From Bactrocera neohumeralis (lineage: Eukaryota > Arthropoda > Insecta > Diptera > Tephritidae): a stretch of DNA of 64,000 bases. Below are positions 57,191 to 64,000 of the stretch, piece by piece; position 1 is the stretch's first letter, and each line of letters opens with the position of its first letter. Below the pieces are notes generated by a model. The model was not told the DNA's origin and made no database searches. It saw only the letters and a list, made by a program, of their open reading frames with translations. The stretch is from assembly GCF_024586455.1 (NCBI RefSeq), contig NC_065921.1, positions 30,687,135 through 30,751,134 of the forward strand, given 5' to 3'. Position numbers and translations under genes: made by a program.

Positions 57191-57433
57191 ACGATAGGGA
57201 GTCGCCTTGTCTGAAACCTCGTTTGGTATCGAACGGCTCGGAGAGGTCCTTCCCGATCCTGACGGAGCTTTTGGTGTTGCTCAACGTCAGTTTATACAGC
57301 CGTATTAGTTTTGCGCGGATACCAAATTCAGGCATCGCGGCATGAAGTCAACTTATTTTCGTGCAAGAGAAGAGGTGGTGTGTGTCGATTCTCTTTTCAC
57401 GGGTCTTTTCCAAGATTTGGCGCATAGTGAATA

Positions 57434-58892
57434 CGCCATACGATAATGCGAAACATTGTAGTGAGTACATACTAATTAGTCTAATGTCACATGCTCTTAA
57501 GATATTTCTAAAAGTCATTCACGCCAGAATATATAAGAAATGTGAAGAGTCAATGGGTAAGACGCAATTTGGCTTCAGAGAAGGTCTTGGAACACGCGAG
57601 GCATTGTTCTGTATGCAAGTCTTGGTTCAAAGCTGTAAAGATGTCCAAAAAGATGTATTTTTATGCTTTATTGATTATGAGAAAGCTTTCGACACCATTA
57701 AACACGATAAACTTATGTAAATTCTTCATTCCATGGGAATAGATGACAAAGAGATTCGTTGCATAAGAAATCTGTATTGGCAACAAACTGCGCATGTAAC
57801 CATCAATGGTGATATAACCGAAGAAATATCTATTTCACGAGGTGTAAGACAAGGATGCATTCTGTCACCCTTGTCATTTAACATATATTCGGAAGTAATA
57901 TTTCAAGAATCGGTAACCAGTATTGATCAAGGTGTGAAAGTTAATGGTATTTTCATAAATAATATACGCTATGCAGATGACACTACACTTATAGCCGATA
58001 GCTTGATGGGATTACAAGAACTTGTAAACCGAGTTAACTTATGTAGTGACGAATATGGCCTACGCATTAACATAAACAAGACGAAGTACATGATTATTAG
58101 TAGGAAAAACATATACAATGACACACACCTCATGATTAATAACAATCCAATCGAAAGAGTTAAAAATTTCAAGTACCTTGGTTGTCAGATCAATGAAAGT
58201 TGGGATTGTTCAAAAGAAATAAAATGTCGAATCGAATTTGCGCGAACAACTTTTCTCAAATACAAAAACATATTATGTAGCCATGACCTCAACAACACAA
58301 CCAAAATACGTTTTTTAAAATGTTATGTTTGGACAGTACTTCTCTATGCGATGGAAACGTGGACTCTAAAAATCACAGATATGAACAAGCTAGAGTCTTT
58401 CGAGCTATGGCTTATTAGAAGAATCCTAAAAATCCCATGGACAGATCCAGTTACAAACAGTGAAGTTTTGAGAAGAGTGAACCGCAATAGAGAGTTGTTA
58501 AGGACTATAAAACAAAGAGAAGCAGCCTACCTAGGACATATTATGAGGCACTCTAAGTATGAGCTCCTACAAATAATTATCCAAGGAAAAATTGAAGGAA
58601 AACGGGGTATTGGCCGTAAACAACTTTCGTGGCTTCGAAACATTCGACAATGGACAGGAATCCAGAACATTGGCAACCTTATAGATGTGGCGAGAGATAG
58701 CGAGAAATATGCTGCGATAATTCAAAATCTGTGATATTTTTTATTTTTTTCTTTCAATATGCAATATATAGTATATATTTAACATGTAAACAATACATTA
58801 TTATATTAATATTAAGCTTATTAATATTGTACATATTATTAAATGTTATATGATCACCAATATTCGAATGCGAATTGGCAAATAAAGAAGAA
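57434..58892 (+). mobile_element. Nearly intact 5'-truncated LINE with target duplication
   Basis: Inserted in RTE copy H between GAATA (57429-57433) and GAATA (58893-58897), with an AATAAAGAAGAAG tail. One reading frame runs 57361-58734 with a single TAA at 57718-57720: EYILISLMSHALKIFLKVIH, GKTQFGFREGLGTREALFC, FIDYEKAFDTIKHDKL (first Asp), GVRQGCILSPLSFNIYSE, NIRYADDTTLIADSL (YADD), KYLGCQINESW, MRHSKYELLQIIIQGKIEGK, RGIGRKQLSWLRNIRQWT. The endonuclease is truncated away. The RTE-like C-terminus suggests the same broad clade. Probably the youngest LINE insertion here. Confidence 0.92.
57733..58734 (+). pseudogene. RT C-terminal two-thirds of the LINE (333 codons open)
   Basis: Longest open frame of the window. 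It starts after the in-frame stop and includes RT blocks 4-7 with YADD and the complete C-terminal region. The upstream RT blocks 1-3 lie in the same frame (57442-57717). A single nonsense mutation therefore separates the two halves; without the endonuclease the element still could not be autonomous. Confidence 0.9.
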
Positions 58893-60240
58893 GAATATCT
58901 TGTCAATTGTTGATTTTCCAGGTCTGAAGCCACACTGATAAGGTCCAATCAGTTTGTTGACAGTGGGCTTTAATCTTTCACACAAGACGCTCGATAGAAC
59001 CTTATATGCGATGTTGAGGAGGTTATCCCACGGTAGTTGGCGCAGATTGTGGTATCTCCCTTTTTGTGGATTTGGCAATTTGGAGACACTTAAATTCCAA
59101 TCGTTGAGCATGCTTTCATCCGACCATATTTTACAAAGCTTATACATGCTCCTTAGCAGTTCTTCGCGGCCGTGTTTGCTCGGCCGGCAATCCATCGGCC
59201 CCCGCCGCTTTGTTGTTCTTCAGACGGGTGATTGCTATTCGAACTTCTCCATGGTCGGACAATGGAACGTCTGCTCCATCGTCATCGATTGAGAATCGGG
59301 TTCGCCTTCTTCTGGCGTTATGCAATCATTGCCATTCAGCAGGCTGGAGAAATGTTCCGTCCATAATTTCAGCAGACTTTCGGGTTCTACAAGAGTATGC
59401 TCCGGTCTTGAAATCTTCTGTTAGTCGCCGCATTTTTTCGTAGAATTTTCGAGCATTATCCCCGTCAAGCTCTTCATAATCATGCATTTCGGCATCTCTC
59501 TTTTTCTGTCTGCAAATGCGTCTCGCTTCCCGCTTCAACTCTCGGTATCTATCCTATCCTGCACGTCTTGTGGTCGATCGTAACGTTGCGAGATAGGCAG
59601 TCTGTTTTCTCTCCCCTGCGACACGGCAATCAGAACACTGGAGACGTGTTCCGTCTACCACAACATGATGGATCTGCTGACGACCAGGTGGCTTGATGTA
59701 TTTTCATATGCTGGAATCTAGTACTACAGATAACCATGTTTCGGGCCGCGGCGAAGTCGATCAGCCTCAACCCATTCGTGGATGCTGAATTTACCGACTG
59801 TTGCGCCAGAGATACCTTATTTACCCACCCTGGCGCTAAATTCGCCAAGCACGATTTTGACATTGCGGCGGGGGCAACTCTCATAGGTGCAGGTGATGTC
59901 AGCCACACACATCACATTGTTTCACAAGGACATCAACCAGCTGGGCAGCGGCACCTTTCCAATTAAGGGACCAGACATTCCAGGTGCATGCCCTTAAATC
60001 GTAGTCCTTATTTCGTTTGCCATGGTCATCATAAAAAGGGGGTTTCTCTTCCGAGGCTTTTTGTTCCTTTTCATTGGGAGTGTTTTTTACGTGGAGCGCA
60101 CAACCCTTTGTAGGGGACATTTCGCCTTCTCACTTTAGCTCGCCTTTAAACGGATATTCTTAGGCTACCCAGAAGATACTTGGTCAAAGACCGGAAGACG
60201 TGAGCTGCTTGAGCCATATGTAAAAGAATCGTTTCTGGCC

Positions 60241-60508
60241 ACTTCCAAGTAAAAGGCGATCAAGGACTTTCCTAAATTCCTAAAGCAGGTCACCAGGGAA
60301 ACAATGGAGCATATCTTGTCCCGCAATAAGCAAGACTACGCTGTAAGCATCTTTGGTCCCAACAGTATGATACAATGGAGGAGGTATCGATAGTGAGTCC
60401 GCAGAGTCTGTTAAAATTCGCGTCAAGCGCAGGCATCGTAAACGATGACCACTTCTCTATGACTTAGTAAGTGAACTCCATCTGGTATCGCAAAGGCCTA
60501 AACTAGTC
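60241..60508 (+). other. Sequence upstream of the RTE 5' end, possible coding remnant
   Basis: Continuing from GYPEDTWSKTG (60165), the + strand reads ELLEPYVKESFLATSK, FPKFLKQVTRETMEHILSRN and KQDYAVSIFGPNSMIQWRR before stops. The GYPEDTWSKTG part recurs antisense at the 5' end of copies E and G. Unrecognised; possibly a sequence carried by the RTE family. Confidence 0.45.
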
Positions 60509-60830
60509 TACAGGGTTTGTCCGGAAAGTAATAGGATTGAGTCGATTTAAAAAATTGTATTAAACCAATCGTTACAATTCTTTAAAAACTTTCAAAATAG
60601 GCTCCTTCTGCGTCGATGCAGTGCTGCCAGCCCGATTTCCAAGCATTGAAAACGTCATGAAAGCCATTCTCCGGAATATCCTTGAAGCCGGTGCATGCCG
60701 CTTGGATCCCCTCGGTCGTCTCAGAATACTTGCCTTTTCAGGCAAGGCAACAAAAAAAAGTTCGGGGAGGCCACATCTGGGCTGTAGGGCGGCTGCCGAA
60801 GCGTGGAGATGCCGGATTTCTTAAAATAAA
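60509..60830 (-). mobile_element. mariner fragment, 3' third
   Basis: Starts at a terminal repeat CAGGGTTTGTCCGGAAAGTA next to TA. The minus strand reads LRQPPYSPDVASPNFFLLPC (Asp 3 block), ACTGFKDIPENG, then FHDVFNAWKSGWQHCIDAEG and AYFESF. The 5' two-thirds and the other terminal repeat are absent. A different mariner subfamily from the other copies in the window. Confidence 0.82.
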
Positions 60831-61239
60831 TACGAAATATTTAATTTGTTAAAATTTGAAATTAAATAGATTTTATTAAAGAAACAATGGGTACGTCCGA
60901 GAAACGTAATTGTTACAGCAGTACAGCAACTGACAAAAATTCAGAGTTGCCGATTTTTTGCATAATTTGCACCTAAAAAGTTGCTGTAGAACCGCTGTTG
61001 CTGTTCGAGTCGCTTAATAATTACCACAGTGCTGCAATCCTGTTATGATGCTCAGCTAATACTTAATAATGCAATAATTATCTCGCGAAGAACGTGTAAT
61101 AATGTTGATTAAAATTTAAGAAAATGCATGTGCAAAAAATGTGCTATAAATCACAAACATTTAATCTTGTGTTTCGGGAACTCGAGGTCTTTTTGCTCTC
61201 CGCCTCCGTGAAAAATTTGAATGGTACACTGAACTAAAA
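60831..61239. other. Nothing recognised
   Basis: No coding motif; no terminal repeats seen. Confidence 0.4.
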
Positions 61240-61775
61240 TAGTCCTTGTTAAGAATTTTTGTGTTTGCTACATTTGGACGAAATCAGACAATAACCATGC
61301 CCACTTCCCATATTGCACAATTTTCAATTTCACTTGATTCGTTTATTTTCCAGTACACAAATCAAGAATCAATTAATATAATAGGATAAAACTTTGCACG
61401 AATAATGTATTTAGTATATACCACCTTATGTACAAAAATTGTTTAAAATCAATAAAAACTGTTCAAGCCGTTCGTTGCCGAATATTAAAAACCCCGGTGC
61501 CTATAATTGAATTTTGATCGAAACTGTCGGTCAGTGTGTGATATATATATCAGAAATTAGGGGATCATTCTTTTCTTATAATGGTACGTATGTGTGTCAA
61601 AATTTTTTTGAATCGGACCAATACTTCGCTTAGCCCCCATGTACTTGGTATCAAGATTTTCGAACTTCCGGGTGACTTTACAGCTTAAAATATTTCCCTG
61701 TCTTTAATTCTTGCAAGTTGCAAGAGTATAAAATGTTCGGTTGCACACGAACTTAGCGCTTCCTTACTTGTATAA
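61240..61775. repeat. Dispersed repeat ending in hairpin and CTTACTTG
   Basis: Blocks shared with 45150-45990 and 17015-17445 (CAAGAATCAATTAATATAAT, TCAAGCCGTTCGTTGCC, GCAAGTTGCAAGAGTATAAA). Ends with stem-loop TTCGGTTGCACACGAAC and CTTCCTTACTTGTA. No coding capacity. Confidence 0.6.
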
Positions 61776-61779
61776 ATTA

Positions 61780-62945
61780 CTTTTACTTCTCCACCTGGTC
61801 CTTCCAACGGAGTGGAGGTCTTCCTCTTCCTCTGCTTCCTCCGGCGGGTACTGCGTCGAATACTTTTAGAGCTGGAATATTTTCGTCCATCCGGACAACA
61901 TGACCTAGCCAGCGTAGCCGCTGTCTTTTAATTCGCTGAACTATGTCGTTCCATCTAATGTGATATTCGCGTGGTCATCGCGCAAAGAAACATAAATATT
62001 TCGCAGAACTCTTGTTTCGAAAACTCGCAATGTCGACTCATCAGTTTTTGTCATCGTCCAAGCCTCTGCACCATATAGCAGGACATGAATAAAGAGTGAC
62101 TTATAGAGTTTGGTTTTTGCCCGTCGAGAGAGAATTTTACTTCTCAATAGCCCACTTAGTTCGAAGTAGCACTTGTTGGCAAGAGATATTCTGCGTTTCT
62201 TTGCTTCTTTGTCTAACATGGAGAAAGCAGAACTAACGTTAGCGGATGTTGAGGTCAATGATATCAATATCATCAGCTTATGCCAGCAGCTGTACACTCT
62301 TAAAAAAGATTGTATCTGCTCGATTAAGTTCTGCAGCTCAAATTATTTTCTCCAGAAGTATGTTAAAAAAGTCACCCGAGAGGGAGTCGCCTTGCCTAAA
62401 ACCTCTTTTAGTATCGAACGGCTCGGAGAGGTCCTTCCCGATCCTAACGGAGCTTTTGGTGTTGCTCACCGTCAGTTTACACAGGCGTATTAGTTTTGCG
62501 GGGATACCAAATTCAGACATCGCCGCATAAAGACAGCTTCTTTTTGTCGTATTAAAAGCAGCTTTGAAATCGATCTCTTCCTAGATTTGGCGCATGGTGA
62601 ATATTTGGTCAATTGTTGACTTGCCAGATTTAAAGCCACACTGATAAGACCCAATCAGTTTGTTGACGGTGGACTTTTATCTTTCAAACAATACGCTCGA
62701 TAGAATCATATATGCGATGTTGAGAGGCTTATCCCACGGTAGCTGACGCAGATTGTGGGGTCTCCTTGTCACTTAAATTCCGATCGTGGGCATGCTCTGG
62801 TCCGACCATATTCTATAAAGAAGCTGATGCATGCTTTTTATTAGTTTTTCACCGCCGTATTTGAATAGCTCGGCCGACAATCCATCGGTCCCGATGAAGG
62901 AGCTAAAGGCCATCCCGAAAAGTGTTTCGAGGACTGGAAAAATCG
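61780..62945 (-). mobile_element. RTE-like LINE copy J
   Basis: Minus strand: RT GFRPGKST region (62650), KRGFRQGDSLSGDFFNILL (62390; C replaced by G), AYADDIDIID-like (62265, with a change to AYAD/A-D-DI), SLANKCYFELSGLLRSKILS (62180), YGAEAWTMTKTDESTLRVFE (62060), and the C-terminus near 61850 (KVFDAVPAGGSRGRGRPPLR). Internal deletion near 62197. The left part resembles copies C/H; the part right of 62657 matches copy D instead. Confidence 0.84.
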
Positions 62946-63907
62946 TTGGCATAAATAAATTTTATCTTGTAGGGACTAGCGACAAAATCAATATTGAAGA
63001 ATAATTAAATATTTTTCGTTTTATTTACAATTTCCGGGTACATAGTCACAAAACAAAAACCGAATCAAAATAAACATGTCGATAATAATGATTAAACCTT
63101 TTATAATTCAGGCATAGTAAAAGAGAGTGTAGAGTGTAGGTTTATATCCTGTACGAAATATATACTAGGCAAGAGATGCCTGCCGGTGCGATTGGTGCTC
63201 CATTTGCTCACCCCAGACAACAAAAGTGCTGTTGGGGTTATTTAAGCAAATTTTAAAGGAGTTTCTGTGTCGTTTCTTGACTGTCCACGAAACAAAGATC
63301 CGGTGTTCACACCAGAGACCAAGTAAAGTCGAAACAGTGGACTTCACCCTGTAAACTACATGGGCTACCTGGAGAAAAACAAAGCGGTAGCAGGGTTCAT
63401 TTGAGTTCTTTTAACTTGGCTACGCCCAACTTCGCCACGGTTAAACTCATGGATTAGGCCACGAGCTGCTGCTTATTCAGCAATATCTCACAGATTTGTG
63501 CGAAGTGTCTGAAAAGCACTTAATATTTTTATACAAAGCATGGCTTAAAAGAAATTCAGTGTTTTTGTAAATTCATCTTTAAGAAAACCAATTTGATATT
63601 ATATTAATGATGTTAATTAATTAATTTATTATATGTTCGTTACTACTTTCGTGAATAATTTAATTATAATATGAAAAATTTGTATTGTTTCTCAAGTTTA
63701 AAAATACTACTATTTTTACAGGTTAAGGATGCCGAAGATTGTTACAATACTGCTTTACGCTTGTGCCCAAATCATGCTGATTCCCTTAATAATTTAGCCA
63801 ATATCAAGCGAGAGCAAGGATATATTGAAGAAGCCACTCGCTTGTATCTTAAAGCGCTTGAAGTATTTCCAGACTTTGCCGCTGCTCACTCCAATTTGGC
63901 TTCGGTA
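62657..63907 (+). repeat. Duplicated Ogt intron/exon segment, copy 2
   Basis: Counterpart of 37261-38858, lacking the mariner (empty TA site at 63162-63163). The exon continues past the point where copy 1 meets its gap. Single-base differences such as AATTTAGCCAATATC versus AACTTAGCGAATATC are at the level expected of alleles. Confidence 0.9.
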
Positions 63908-64000
63908 TTGCAGCAACAAGGAAAATTAAAAGAGGCTCTAATGCATTATAAAGAAGCTATTCGTATCCAGCCAACTTTTGCGGATGCTTATTCTAATATG
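63722..64000 (+). CDS. Ogt: Ogt TPR exon, second uninterrupted copy (runs off window)
   Basis: Same exon as 38673-38858 with a few silent differences, again after TTTTTACAG, but open to the window edge (93 codons). It adds TPR motifs LQQQGKLKEALMHYKEA and PTFADAYSNM that are lost in the gap of the first copy. The reading frame is intact and the sequence is strongly OGT-like. If only one copy is real, this one carries the complete exon and probably leads to the downstream TPRs and the catalytic domain outside the window. Confidence 0.93.

Larger units (their letters stand above)
56365..60240 (-). mobile_element. RTE-like LINE copy H, split by another LINE
   Basis: One minus-strand RTE copy once the 57434-58892 insertion is removed. 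5' region at 60240-60120; RACTWNVWSLNWKGAAAQLV (endonuclease start, 60000); NGLRLIDFAAARNMVICSTR (59780); linker MKREARRICRQKKRDAEMHD (59530); SIDDDGADVPLSDHGEV (59290); LLRSMYKLCKIWSDESMLND (59140); GPYQCGFRPGKSTID (58950); KRGFRQGDSLSCDFFNLLL (57215); LAYADDIDII (57030); C-terminus RLRWQGHVDRMDANTPALK (56550). Frameshifts and a partial endonuclease deletion (between 59900 and 59800). Includes the 75-bp internal duplication shared with copy C. Confidence 0.87.

Noticed and set aside
60621..60824. 67-codon + strand open frame
   Set aside because: It is the antisense of a mariner transposase C-terminus whose motifs are clear on the minus strand.

Overview
This is eukaryotic, almost certainly dipteran, nuclear DNA; the mix of repeats suggests a tephritid-type fruit fly (inference). 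The only host gene I can recognise is Ogt, the O-GlcNAc transferase (Drosophila super sex combs). It is present as short TPR-coding exons separated by introns of 11-12.5 kb that are packed with transposable elements. There is no sign of operons, prokaryotic genes, tRNA or rRNA genes, or CRISPR arrays.

Host gene layout: + strand TPR exons lie at 14677-14873, 27429-27624 and 38673-38858. The last is cut by a 100-N gap (38859-38958). The same exon reappears at 63722-64000+, this time uninterrupted, inside a second copy of its flanking intron (37261-38858 versus 62657-63907). The N-terminal TPR exon of the same gene lies at 41790-42000 on the MINUS strand, inside the piece bounded by the two N gaps (38959-54175). 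The order and orientation of Ogt exons are therefore impossible for one functional transcript. The simplest reading is a misplaced and inverted contig plus a retained haplotype or duplicate arm.

Repeats, region by region. 0.9-2.5 kb: LINE debris and a pogo-like repeat. 2.5-10 kb: a mariner deletion derivative, a TIR element, and a Tigger/pogo transposon split by a Jockey-type LINE and a hairpin-ended repeat. 10.7-11.4 kb: a piggyBac-type TTAA element. 12.6-14.3 kb: RTE, mariner and LINE tails. 15.4-17 kb: a Tc1-like element with long inverted repeats. 19.3-22 kb: RTE and R1/LOA-type LINE pieces. 23.1-26.8 kb: two mariners, a hAT-like repeat and a TA-flanked MITE. 28.1-34.7 kb: an I-group LINE split by a mariner, then an RTE copy. 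35-38.1 kb: Tc1, mariner, RTE and mariner. 39-47.7 kb: an R1-like LINE, the fullest RTE copy, and an RT-RNase H LINE. 47.9-49.2 kb: an unusual small module (nine AAATAA(G/C)TCCC motifs, a compact unrecognised ORF, and a RING-like remnant). 51.5-55.7 kb: a 31-bp-TIR element and a Helitron. 55.7-62.9 kb: a second copy of the 31.8-33.3 kb LINE/RTE block, interrupted by a nearly intact LINE with a clean target duplication, then more RTE and mariner pieces.

None of the mobile elements looks autonomous. The 57.4-58.9 kb LINE comes closest: a single internal stop interrupts a reading frame that is otherwise open from RT to the C-terminus, but the element is 5' truncated. All protein identifications are from motif reading by eye, without database search.
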